Positions 1 to 7,800 of a stretch of DNA of 8,663 nt are shown one piece after another. Below the pieces are notes generated by a model, which saw nothing but the letters and a program-made list of their open reading frames with translations, did no database searches and was not told the DNA's origin. This DNA is from Verrucomicrobiota bacterium. GTDB taxonomy: Bacteria > Verrucomicrobiota > Verrucomicrobiia > Verrucomicrobiales > Akkermansiaceae. Position 1 is the stretch's first letter. Each line of letters begins with the position of its first letter. The position numbers were made by a program, and so were the translations under genes. Location of the stretch: assembly GCA_009885905.1 (NCBI GenBank), contig VFJU01000066.1, positions 1 through 8,663 on the forward strand, given 5' to 3'.

Positions 1-79
1 CAAAAAAACCACGAGTATCCTCGACACGATTCATTTCGACAAGATACGCGCCAAAGATCGTCGTTTGATGAAATTTCAT
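1..79 (-). CDS. dTDP-4-dehydrorhamnose 3,5-epimerase-like (RmlC/RfbC cupin family), N-terminal fragment
   Basis: The first 26 codons of a gene that runs off the left edge. The start ATG (79-77) overlaps the TGA stop of the upstream dehydrogenase gene in an ATGA arrangement, which is how the other genes of this operon are joined and is the main reason for calling it. The visible peptide includes GAYLVEMNRVEDTRGFF. The pattern of an opening beta strand followed by an acidic stretch and D-x-RGFF matches the N-terminus of RmlC-like 3,5-epimerases, where the consensus has D-x-RG-x-F. Members of this family epimerise C3 and C5 of 4-keto nucleotide sugars; non-dTDP substrates and non-catalytic or isomerase variants also exist. 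The catalytic His and Tyr lie outside the window, so activity cannot be judged. No Shine-Dalgarno is seen, so expression probably depends on coupling to the gene before it. Confidence 0.72.
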   Translation of the reverse strand, partial: MKFHQTTIFGAYLVEMNRVEDTRGFF

Positions 80-1434
80 TGTGTCCGAATGCTATTTAAC
101 AGTCCTACACCCTCGTATTTGGGAACACTCTTTTTATCAATCGCACGACGTCCATCAATTAGAACAGGAGGAATCACTTGACGGCCAATCATCTCGGGTA
201 AGCACTCGAACTCTGGCCAGTACGTTAATAGTATCAATGCCTGTGACCCATCGACCGCATCCTGCAAGGAATCTGCGTAGTTCAAGACCCCGGCACCGAA
301 AAATTTCTCCGTGGCCGCGTGTGCCACGGGATCAAAAACTTTTACTCTGGCGTTCTTACCCAATAATTCACGAATAATTCCTAATGCAGGGGACTCACGG
401 ATGTCATCTGTACCTGGCTTAAATGCAACACCTAACACCGTTACATTTAAATTTTCAAAATCACTGAAACGCGACTCTAGCAGCCCTAAAACAACTTTCG
501 GTTGGCCATCATTGACTTTGACAACGGCATCAAGCAGTCGCATCTCTCTCCCAAGTTTTTGGCCATGAGCGATCAATGCTTTAACGTCTTTCGGAAAACA
601 ACTGCCACCAAACCCACACCCAGCCTGAATATAACTAGTAATCGATGGAACAATACGCGTGCCATCCGTTAGGATTGGACTTAGTCGCTTGTCGAGATGA
701 ACCCCGCGCATCACTTCTATCACGTCGACATTCGAAATCACCGCGCAAAGGTTACCTATTTCATTCGAAAATGAAATCATCGTGGCAAGAAGCGAATTGG
801 CTGTGTATTTAATCATTTCTGCCGTGTTTGGATTTGTCTGAATCTGATCAACCGTTGCAAACGGGCGGTAGATTTCTTCCATCACTCGGAGCGATCGCTC
901 ATCGATGCCGCCCAAAACAATTCGATCCGGATTCATAAAATCCTTCACCGCTTCACCCTCGCGCAAAAACTCAGGATTCATTCCAACACCGAAGTCACGC
1001 ATCGCTTTTTTACCTGAAAATTTTTCTAACAATGGCAACACTACTTCACAGGTTGTTCCTGGAACCACCGTGCTTTTTACAACCACGACATGATAGGTTG
1101 ACTTGTCTTTTAATACACTGCCGATTTGACGAGTTGCAATACGGATAGGCTCAAGATCGATTTCATCACCATCAAAGGGTGTTCCGACAGCAATGATTGA
1201 AATTTCTGAATGAAGCACCGCTTCATGAAGATCCGTTGTCGCGCGGAAATTAACCCCGCGGAGCCGTAATAGCAATTCATCAAGCCCAACCTCGTGGATC
1301 GGAGCATGTCCCGCGTTGATCTGATCGACCTTTTTCTGATCAATATCCACGCACACCACGTCGTGACCCAATTCCGCTAAACAAATACCGGAAACGAGAC
1401 CGACGTACCCGGTTCCTATAATTGAAATTTTCAT
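76..1434 (-). CDS. ugd: UDP-glucose 6-dehydrogenase family (nucleotide-sugar dehydrogenase)
   Basis: A 452-residue cytoplasmic enzyme of the UDP-glucose/GDP-mannose dehydrogenase family, the usual length. Members oxidise C6 of a nucleotide hexose twice with NAD+, here probably UDP-glucose to UDP-glucuronate. The N-terminal Rossmann domain starts with GTGYVG (residues 7-12) and has D30 for NAD ribose. NPEFLREG spans 153-160, the central helix carries K209 and N213, and the catalytic cysteine is C279 in FGGSCFPKD (275-283). The C-terminal UDP-binding domain begins near 330 with VLGVAFKPGTDDIRESP. Two oddities: EVGL (48-51) where the family usually has EPGL, and about 13 extra residues between DKR (248-250) and QAG (270-272) compared with TuaD-like enzymes as I recall them. 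The ATG overlaps the upstream TAA by one base (TAATG). UDP-glucuronate would be the natural substrate of the decarboxylase-like SDR encoded just upstream. Another hexose nucleotide remains possible. Confidence 0.93.
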   Translation of the reverse strand: MKISIIGTGYVGLVSGICLAELGHDVVCVDIDQKKVDQINAGHAPIHEVGLDELLLRLRGVNFRATTDLHEAVLHSEISIIAVGTPFDGDEIDLEPIRIATRQIGSVLKDKSTYHVVVVKSTVVPGTTCEVVLPLLEKFSGKKAMRDFGVGMNPEFLREGEAVKDFMNPDRIVLGGIDERSLRVMEEIYRPFATVDQIQTNPNTAEMIKYTANSLLATMISFSNEIGNLCAVISNVDVIEVMRGVHLDKRLSPILTDGTRIVPSITSYIQAGCGFGGSCFPKDVKALIAHGQKLGREMRLLDAVVKVNDGQPKVVLGLLESRFSDFENLNVTVLGVAFKPGTDDIRESPALGIIRELLGKNARVKVFDPVAHAATEKFFGAGVLNYADSLQDAVDGSQALILLTYWPEFECLPEMIGRQVIPPVLIDGRRAIDKKSVPKYEGVGLLNSIRTQ

Positions 1435-2591
1435 TAGGCGTCTTCGGCTTGTTGGTTAGAACGGTACCAAATCAAAGTTCGGCGCAGACCATCATTGAGC
1501 GACATTTTTGGTTCAAAATCCAGTTCCTCTCTTGCCTTAGTGATCTCCGGACACCTTCGTTGAGGATTATCTGTCAAGTAATCCTGATCACCGCTGATGT
1601 TGCGCACAACCTTGCCCGAATATCCGAAGAGAACGCGAGCGTTCTCAGCTAACAGTTCAGCAAGTGTCAGCACCGAAATTTCCGGCGTTTCACTGCCAAT
1701 ATTGTAGGCCTCACCAGCGCGTCCTCGAACAAGAGTTTTGTAATATCCAACTATCGCGTCGGTAACATAACAGAATGTTCTAGTTGGACTGCCGTCTGAA
1801 AGCAGAACAAGGTCCTTACCAGCAAATATATCGCGTGCAAAATCCGGAATCACTCGACGATCGCTAATTTTTAATCCCGGTCCATAATTATTGAAGGGAC
1901 GGGCAGTGACAATCGGCATCGAATACTGTTGAGAAAAATTCACACAAAGCGTCTCTCCAAATCTCTTGGATTCATCGTAACACGCACGCGGACCGGTACA
2001 CGAAACGCTTCCACGATACGTTTCCGGGGTCGGAATTTGGTCACTTGGTGGATCGCCGTAAATCTCACTCGTGGAAAAGAAAAGAAAACCAGAAATAGGG
2101 TGATTTGCAGCCCGCTGTAAGCGACAGTGATCTAGCAGAATTCTTAAGCCATTTACATTCGCGTCCATTGTTTCGATAGGGTAGCGCCGATAATACATTG
2201 GCGACGCAATCGAAGCTGCATGAATCACGTAATCGAATGGTTCAAGGTCAACAGGCAGCGGGGAAGTGATATCATGCCGCAAAATTGTCAGCGATGGATC
2301 ATGCCCAAGCTCGTTCAGCCAATTTGGTACGCCTCGAATATAATTATCACTAACAACAAGTCGAATTGGTAAAGCATCGGAATGGGTCCCGTTCCAATGC
2401 AGCACAGATTGCACCAAATAAAATCCTAAAAAACCAGCACCCCCGCTTATGAAAAGCATTTTACCCTGCATCGTAGTGAACTCACTTTCTAGCTGGCAAC
2501 AAATGTTTGCTAGATCATTGGCAACAACTTGTTCTCCTGTGTGCTCCAGACACATTTCACAAATATCCGAAATGTCTGAATTATTTTTCAT
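1434..2591 (-). CDS. NAD-dependent SDR epimerase/dehydratase, UDP-glucuronate decarboxylase (UXS)-like
   Basis: A 385-residue extended short-chain dehydrogenase. The NAD loop is GGAGFLG (50-56), the catalytic pair is YDESK (Y205, K209), and STSEIYGDP (173-181) contains E176. A Ser/Thr-Glu pair at this place, plus R271 in DGSPTRTF (266-273), is the signature of UDP-glucuronate decarboxylases such as UXS and the ArnA decarboxylase domain, not of 4-epimerases. ARPFNNYGPG (230-239) also fits that branch. The likely reaction is UDP-glucuronate to UDP-xylose or a 4-keto-pentose, and the next gene encodes a UDP-glucose dehydrogenase. The product is still uncertain because neighbours also suggest CDP-sugar chemistry. 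Residues 1-40 precede the Rossmann fold and hold C11-x-x-C14 and C31-C32. M41 would be a canonical short start, but the ATGA overlap with the upstream stop and a GGTGA site six bases before codon 1 favour the long form. Confidence 0.88.
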   Translation of the reverse strand: MKNNSDISDICEMCLEHTGEQVVANDLANICCQLESEFTTMQGKMLFISGGAGFLGFYLVQSVLHWNGTHSDALPIRLVVSDNYIRGVPNWLNELGHDPSLTILRHDITSPLPVDLEPFDYVIHAASIASPMYYRRYPIETMDANVNGLRILLDHCRLQRAANHPISGFLFFSTSEIYGDPPSDQIPTPETYRGSVSCTGPRACYDESKRFGETLCVNFSQQYSMPIVTARPFNNYGPGLKISDRRVIPDFARDIFAGKDLVLLSDGSPTRTFCYVTDAIVGYYKTLVRGRAGEAYNIGSETPEISVLTLAELLAENARVLFGYSGKVVRNISGDQDYLTDNPQRRCPEITKAREELDFEPKMSLNDGLRRTLIWYRSNQQAEDA

Positions 2592-3886
2592 GTGCGATCA
2601 CCAAAAAAATGAAGGTCTTGTTCTGTGCGAAGCTTATCGATCAAACGACCACACGGAATTTCAACATCAGCGTATGTTATCGCCTGATCTTTCTCGATGT
2701 CCCTTTTTAAGCAACAACCCTCAGCAAGACCGATCGGAAGCAACTTCTGCCCGATGGTAAGTTCGCTATTCTCGCACATTCCGTAGGTGCAATACCCACC
2801 AAGGCCATCAAGAATATCACCAGCTTTTAGATTCGTCTTGGCTAACGTCACCACATCCACCTTCGGGCCTGAAGTTGGTGCGATGACTGTATCGCGAAAC
2901 AAAACTACCCGTGCCGCAGATAATGGCACCTCAAAAATAGTTAGGTGATAGGGAACATAAAAACTATACAAGGGGCCTTTTCCAAGTTTGCCATAATCTA
3001 GGTAAATCAATTGCCGTTCATCGCTAGCGGCGGCAAATACAAAAACACCTGGGCTAGGGACCGAGCCCACCACGTATTCCACAATGCCTCCGCAGGCTTT
3101 CAATTCTTCCACATCAAACCTCGTGGTCAACTCGTCGATGTGTCCAGCATGTACGTGACCGATCATCCCCCGTTTCGCCACACACATACCTGTCGCGTTG
3201 GCGACGATTGCCTGCTCGAATGAAATTTTCGTGCCATCCGCAAAGCTCGTCACCATATGAACTGACTGCCCCCACTGTTTTGCAAATCCGGCTTGTGTGG
3301 TTGGGTTCCGATAACGGTCCTGTAGTCCCTTGATATTTCCGCAGACAAGCGGAATCAATCCCAAGCTTTTAACAAACCGTAATAAATTCAACTGCACCCC
3401 AGGCTGATCGCCATCACAACCAGTTAGAATGACACCAGCACGATCAGCATGCACTTTCAAAATAGGTCCCACAGTTCCATCCAACTCGGCATTCATCAAG
3501 ACGAGGTCCTTATGATTTCGAATCGCCTCGCTGGCGAATTGCGCACCGAATTCCACTGCACCGGTTGCATCGATGAGCACATCGATGTGTTGTGACTGGC
3601 AAAGTAGAGTAGCATCCGAGGTGATAGCGCATCCACCTCGAGCGATCACGGATTCAAGGCTATCAAGGTCAACCACGATCTCTGCATCGATCATTCCGGC
3701 ATCCATGCAGGCCTGATAGCCTTGTTGTGGATCACGACTAAAAATTCCCGCCATTCGCATTCCTGGTACATGGTTTGCAAGTTGGTTGACGATTCCCCGT
3801 CCCATAAAACCAGCACCAGCCATTCCGACACGAATCAATCGCCCGGAGGCTTCGCGTAGATTCAATTCACGGTCGATTATAATCAT
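2588..3886 (-). CDS. DRL-like / SAF-domain NAD(P)-dependent oxidoreductase (homoserine dehydrogenase-like fold)
   Basis: A 432-residue cytoplasmic protein. A Rossmann domain opens with RVGMAGAGFMGRG (19-31) and runs to about residue 150, including DVLIDATG (102-109) and LVLMNAELD (128-136). A middle catalytic region follows (about 155-340: GCDGDQPG, NIKGLQDRYRNP), then a C-terminal SAF-type domain (about 343-415). This architecture and length fit the family containing DRL, the DXR-like reductoisomerase of Brucella that makes methylerythritol phosphate. Most relatives are annotated only as homoserine-dehydrogenase-like or SAF-domain proteins. A homoserine role is unlikely because all neighbours are sugar-nucleotide genes. 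I infer reduction, possibly with skeletal rearrangement, of a sugar phosphate or sugar nucleotide; the substrate is unknown. The gene begins 19 bases after rfbF and its TGA overlaps the next ATG by four bases. No Shine-Dalgarno is visible before its ATG. Confidence 0.82.
   Translation of the reverse strand: MIIIDRELNLREASGRLIRVGMAGAGFMGRGIVNQLANHVPGMRMAGIFSRDPQQGYQACMDAGMIDAEIVVDLDSLESVIARGGCAITSDATLLCQSQHIDVLIDATGAVEFGAQFASEAIRNHKDLVLMNAELDGTVGPILKVHADRAGVILTGCDGDQPGVQLNLLRFVKSLGLIPLVCGNIKGLQDRYRNPTTQAGFAKQWGQSVHMVTSFADGTKISFEQAIVANATGMCVAKRGMIGHVHAGHIDELTTRFDVEELKACGGIVEYVVGSVPSPGVFVFAAASDERQLIYLDYGKLGKGPLYSFYVPYHLTIFEVPLSAARVVLFRDTVIAPTSGPKVDVVTLAKTNLKAGDILDGLGGYCTYGMCENSELTIGQKLLPIGLAEGCCLKRDIEKDQAITYADVEIPCGRLIDKLRTEQDLHFFGDRT
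2598..2602 (-). promoter_or_regulatory. Shine-Dalgarno site GGTGA for the SDR gene
   Basis: GGTGA lies six bases upstream of the ATG at 2591-2589, inside the end of the preceding reading frame. It pairs with the GGAGGTGA anti-Shine-Dalgarno complement at good spacing. It is one of the few recognisable ribosome sites in the window, and it supports the long N-terminus of the SDR over a start at Met41. Confidence 0.55.
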
Positions 3887-3905
3887 CCAATTATTGCTAA
3901 TAATG

Positions 3906-4736
3906 TTAGATCACTAGACTCAAAGGCGAACGATCTTCAGATTTTAATTTTGAAAAATTTTGATTCCAAATTGCCCAAGGAGCATCTCCATCACGCCAGA
4001 GTTCTTCCAGCAACATCCTGTCTCGGAGCGTGTCCATGTTCTGCCAGAATCCCTCGTGTATAAATGCACAAAGTTTGCCCTCGTTTGCTAATCTTTGCAT
4101 GGGTTCGTTTTCCCAAGTTGTATCATCCCCATCAATGTAATCAAATACCTCAGGTTCCATAACAAAAAAGCCTCCGTTGATCCAAGCTCCATCTCCCAGA
4201 GGCTTCTCGTGGAAATGCGAAACCATTGGATTGTTACCAGAAAGCAAAAACGCACCAAATCGGCCCGGTGGCTGTACTGCAGTTAGAGTGCAGAGTGCTT
4301 TGTTTTTGATGTGGGTTTCAATGCTCAATGGAATATCCACATCTCCAACCCCATCGCCATATGTCATGCAAAATGTCTCATCGCCAATGTACTGTCTAAC
4401 TCGCTTGAGCCTGCCGCCGGTCATGCTCTGCTCACCGGTATCTACCAAAGTAACTGACCAGGGTTCAACTTTAGGATTGAGAAATTCAACCTTGTTCGTT
4501 TTCATGTCAAAGTGAACATCCGATTTGCTCAGAATATAGTCCGCAAAGTATTCTTTAATGAGATGTCCATTCTTACCGAGGCAGATGACGAAGTCATTGA
4601 TTCCATGGTAACTGTAAATACTCATGATATGCCATAAAATCGGTCTGTGACCGACCTCAATCAGTGGCTTTGGCTTGGTAGAGCTTTCTTCGCTGATACG
4701 AGTCCCGAATCCGCCTGCTAGAATAATTGCTTTCAC
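3906..4736 (-). CDS. rfbF: Glucose-1-phosphate cytidylyltransferase
   Basis: A 276-residue nucleotidyltransferase that joins CTP and alpha-D-glucose 1-phosphate to give CDP-glucose, the entry to CDP-linked deoxy and branched sugars. Motifs match RfbF closely: LAGGFGTR (6-13), KPKP (21-24), WHIM and HGINDFVIC (35-52), VTLVDTG and TGGRLKR (95-112), YGDGVGD (126-132, D128 for metal), PPGRFGA (156-162), HEKP (176-179), NGGFFV (187-192), [11 protein letters not shown] (229-239, D235 for metal). The last 20 or so residues extend past the usual APWxxW end. The start is GTG at 4736-4734; the protein must begin here because MKAIILAGG is the family's fixed N-terminus. No Shine-Dalgarno precedes it, and a -10-like TATTAT ends six bases upstream, so the transcript may be leaderless. 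No CDP-glucose 4,6-dehydratase partner is visible nearby, so another sugar phosphate might be the true substrate. Confidence 0.94.
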   Translation of the reverse strand: MKAIILAGGFGTRISEESSTKPKPLIEVGHRPILWHIMSIYSYHGINDFVICLGKNGHLIKEYFADYILSKSDVHFDMKTNKVEFLNPKVEPWSVTLVDTGEQSMTGGRLKRVRQYIGDETFCMTYGDGVGDVDIPLSIETHIKNKALCTLTAVQPPGRFGAFLLSGNNPMVSHFHEKPLGDGAWINGGFFVMEPEVFDYIDGDDTTWENEPMQRLANEGKLCAFIHEGFWQNMDTLRDRMLLEELWRDGDAPWAIWNQNFSKLKSEDRSPLSLVI

Positions 4737-4742
4737 TCAAAA

Positions 4743-4771
4743 ATAATAGATGAAATCTCGATACTTGAGAA
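4743..4771 (-). promoter_or_regulatory. Possible sigma70-type promoter for the rfbF operon (leaderless)
   Basis: On the minus strand TTCTCA (4771-4766, 4 of 6 with TTGACA) and TATTAT (4748-4743, 5 of 6 with TATAAT) are exactly 17 bases apart. Only six bases separate the -10 from the GTG codon of rfbF, so the expected transcription start falls on or beside the start codon. Its spacing and place are good, but the match is moderate in AT-rich DNA and nothing else confirms it. Read-through from the TPR gene is an alternative, since no terminator is seen between them. Confidence 0.35.
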
Positions 4772-4789
4772 CCTACGCGAACACGTAGG
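4772..4789 (-). repeat. Small hairpin upstream of rfbF
   Basis: Inverted repeat CCTACG / CGTAGG with a six-base loop, which can shrink to a tetraloop through one T-G pair. It abuts the proposed -35 element. No T-run follows on the minus strand, so it is not a standard intrinsic terminator. It may be an operator, an mRNA processing or stabilising structure after the TPR gene, or chance. Confidence 0.35.
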
Positions 4790-4817
4790 GAGCATCTACT
4801 TTTTGACTATTTTAAGC

Positions 4818-4837
4818 GGCGTTAGCCTCTGGCGTTA
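4818..4837 (-). repeat. Direct repeat TAACGCC x2 (13-base period) around GCCAGAGGCTAA
   Basis: In the 141-bp spacer between the TPR gene and rfbF (4737-4877) the minus strand carries TAACGCC twice, separated by AGAGGC. The central GCCAGAGGC is itself a GCC-N3-GGC inverted repeat. The spacing of just over one helical turn is compatible with a protein-binding site. A 12-base core, GCCAGAGGCTAA (4833-4822), recurs upstream of the TPR gene. Function is unknown. The rest of this spacer holds only the hairpin and possible promoter listed separately. Confidence 0.4.
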
Positions 4838-4877
4838 TTTCCCAATTTGGCGACTTTCGTGAATATTAATCCCTCTG

Positions 4878-7800
4878 CTAATTCTTTTCGGCGGGTACCA
4901 CGAGTTTTTCGATCATTTCTTTTGCTTGCACCAGTTCTTCACCAGCGAGCCCTGCCGCCACAGCTTGATCGAGCGTCTGTTTCGCATTCTCAGGCTGCTT
5001 CGAATTGAATTGTGATACGCCGAGCATCAAAAGTTCGTTAGCGACTAGTGGTCGTTTGTTTGCGAGCTCCATAAACAGCTGAGCTGCGTATTTGAAGTCT
5101 TTCTTGTGGTAGTTTGCGACTGCTAACACTCGCGTGAGTTCCGGATCGTCAGGCATACTTGAGCGAGCCTTGCGAGCCAGCACCAAAGCTTCATCTATCT
5201 TCGCACTATCCGCCAAGTATATCGCCGCAAGTCTGACTCGGGCCGGATCAAAGCGCGGGTGCAGATTCAACACCTCGAGATACGTCGCTTCGGGATTTTT
5301 TCCTGCGGACGTCTCCAATAAACCACGGAGCATCAGCGCAGAAACATTTTTAGGATTCTTGTTTAGCACTTGCGCCACGGTGGCATCGATTCCCGCTTGA
5401 GTTGCCGCATCGGCATCGTTCATGAGAAGAAACAATTTTGCATCTTCTGCGATAGCTTGGTCGCACTCGGCGACGCGAGCCATTGCGATTCGAGCTTCCT
5501 GAATACGTCCCAAGCTATACGCCGCACGAGCATAGTCGTAGAGAATTGCAGAATCATTTTCAAGTTTCGCCGAGGCATCTTTGAGCAATCCGTATGCCTC
5601 GTCGTATCCACCCATCTCTAACTTGGCGAGTCCAAGCGTGGCCAAGACCTTGGTATCACTTGGTGAAATTTCTCGTGCTTGCGTCGCTATCTGAAGCGCT
5701 TTTTCGGGGGATTTCAAAGGACCACCATAAAGACGGGCTTGTCCAACCAACGCGGCGACAATCGCGGGGTTGGTCGCATAAATTCCCTGATAAGCCGAGA
5801 GTGCTTCCTCAAGCTTGCCGTTGTTAGCCAACAGTTCTGCTAGTCGTAGATGTGAAATTACATCTTTTGGATTCTCCGCGACCTTTTTCTGCAAACTTTC
5901 AATGTCGGCCACCGTTGTCTTTTCTGCTGCTGAGAGAAGCCCCAAGGATTTTTGTGCGTCCGCCTTCCCGAGAAAGTCCGTGCCGAATGCAATTGATTTT
6001 GTTAGATTCGCGGTCGCTTCAGGTGCCTGACCCATTGAGTAATAGCCCATTCCGAGATGATAGAAAACCTCTGGGTTGTTAGTAATCTTTTCTGCGGCTT
6101 CAATGAGCAACGGTAAGGCTGCCTGATAGTTTCCAAGCTGCCACTCGATCCAGCCAAGGGTGTCAGCGATCGCGGGTTGCGTCTTGTCGAGTGCCCTAGC
6201 TTTACGGGCATGAATCGCTGCGGATTCTAGGTTATTGAATGCTTCCACCTCGAGGGTGGCTAAATTATTATAAGCTGGGGCAAATTCAGGCTTTGCTGCA
6301 ATCAAGGATGTATAGGTGTCTCGTGCTTCCTCGTTGCGACCCAGTTGCTCGAACAGGGTGCCACGTTGCAGTAGCACCATTGAATCATTAGGAAATACTT
6401 TAAGAAAATTTTCAATGATCTCCAATGCTTCGGCTTCTTGACCAGGGCCATTTTTCATTTGTAGCAAGAGACTGTAGGCTCGCGCGTTGTCCGCCTTTAG
6501 CTCGATGGACTTATTTAGCGACTGCTCCGCCACGTCGCTCATTTTCATTCCCAGCGCGACCATTGCCTTTAGCGTATATGCATCCGCCGAGTCAGGGTGT
6601 GTGTCGATAAACCCTTGGAACCGCTTCAACGCGGCATCGTTCTTGCCCTGTCGTAGATCGAGCGCGGCAAGATTAGAAACAGCTTCTAGACTGTTAGGAA
6701 ACGTTTCAACTGCCCCTTCAAAGGTTAAGCGTGCCTCATCGAACTTACCCTGAGAGCCCAGAATCTGTCCAAGCGCAACGCGGCTTGCAGGACTCTTTTC
6801 CTCGTTATCGGCGTTTTCGCGAAGCAGAGCGATCGCATCTTCATTCCGACCAGCCTTGCGGTAAGCTAAAACGAGAACTTCGTTACTCGCGGAATCGTCA
6901 GGAGTCGCTTTACGGATCTTTTCTAACAAAAATATAGCGTCGGCGGCATTTCCTTCCTGCAAGTGAATCTGCGCACGAATCCGTGCCGGTTCGGCTAGAT
7001 CAGGAGCCACAGCAAGAACTCGGTCCAACGCCGCCGCGGCTTTGACCAGCTTATCTGAGGATAAATATGATTTCGCTAGAGCAAAATTGAGTTGAGGGTC
7101 GGTGGGCAAAGCCGTTGAAATCTTCTCGAGCAACTGCACGGCTTTTTCCACCTGTTTTCCCCGCACGAAAACGTCGGCTTGCATCAAGGTGGTAGACAAA
7201 TCCATTGGGTTCTTGGCGAGAGCGGTGGTAAAATATTTTGTGGCTTCTTCGTCCTTCTTTTCGCTGTAAGCGATCTTGCCGAGCATCGCCCAAGCAGGTA
7301 AAAAATCTGGAGTGACGACTGTGATTTTCTCGAGACCCGCGACCGCCTCGTCGCGTTGATCATTGCTCATCAACATTTGAGCATACAAAATAGACTCATT
7401 CGAGCGAGCCCCGCTTGCCTCAGCAGCGATTTTCATTTCAGCAACTGCGTCTTTTGGTAATTTCTTCGAATTGAGAATGGAGGCTTTCAATGCGTGGGCC
7501 CTCGCTGACATTGGCTCGGTCATCAAAACCTCTTCGATGATGGCAGAGCCTTCTTCCATCGAGCCGCGTCGCAGATCGACCAATGCACTTGCGAGTCGAG
7601 TGGAGTTGGTTTTTTTGCCCGATTTCTTCAGACGCGCATCAAACTCCGCCATCGCCTCTGGCGTGACAGAGGACTCGGCCAACAGCAGCAAGGCCTCACC
7701 GTTCGACGGTGAACGGTCTAGCACCTCGAAAAGCTCTTTGCGGCAATCGGCCACAAAACCGAATCGCAAAAACGACTTCGCAAGGAGTACTCTGACTTGA

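Noticed and set aside
81..568. Two overlapping plus-strand frames (98 and 85 residues) opposite the dehydrogenase gene
   Set aside because: They overlap each other and the conserved C-terminal domain of the dehydrogenase, so they are shadows.
2588..3886. Homoserine dehydrogenase
   Set aside because: Only the NAD-binding fold resembles it. The C-terminal SAF-type domain and the sugar-nucleotide neighbours point to the DRL-like family.
3890..3905. Short AT-rich inverted repeat (TTATT/AATAA) between rfbF and the DRL-like gene as a terminator or operator
   Set aside because: A five-base AT-only stem is too weak and expected by chance; the 19-base gap indicates co-transcription.
4177..4515. 112-residue plus-strand reading frame within rfbF
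   Set aside because: The opposite strand encodes all RfbF motifs here; the plus-strand product has no recognisable fold.
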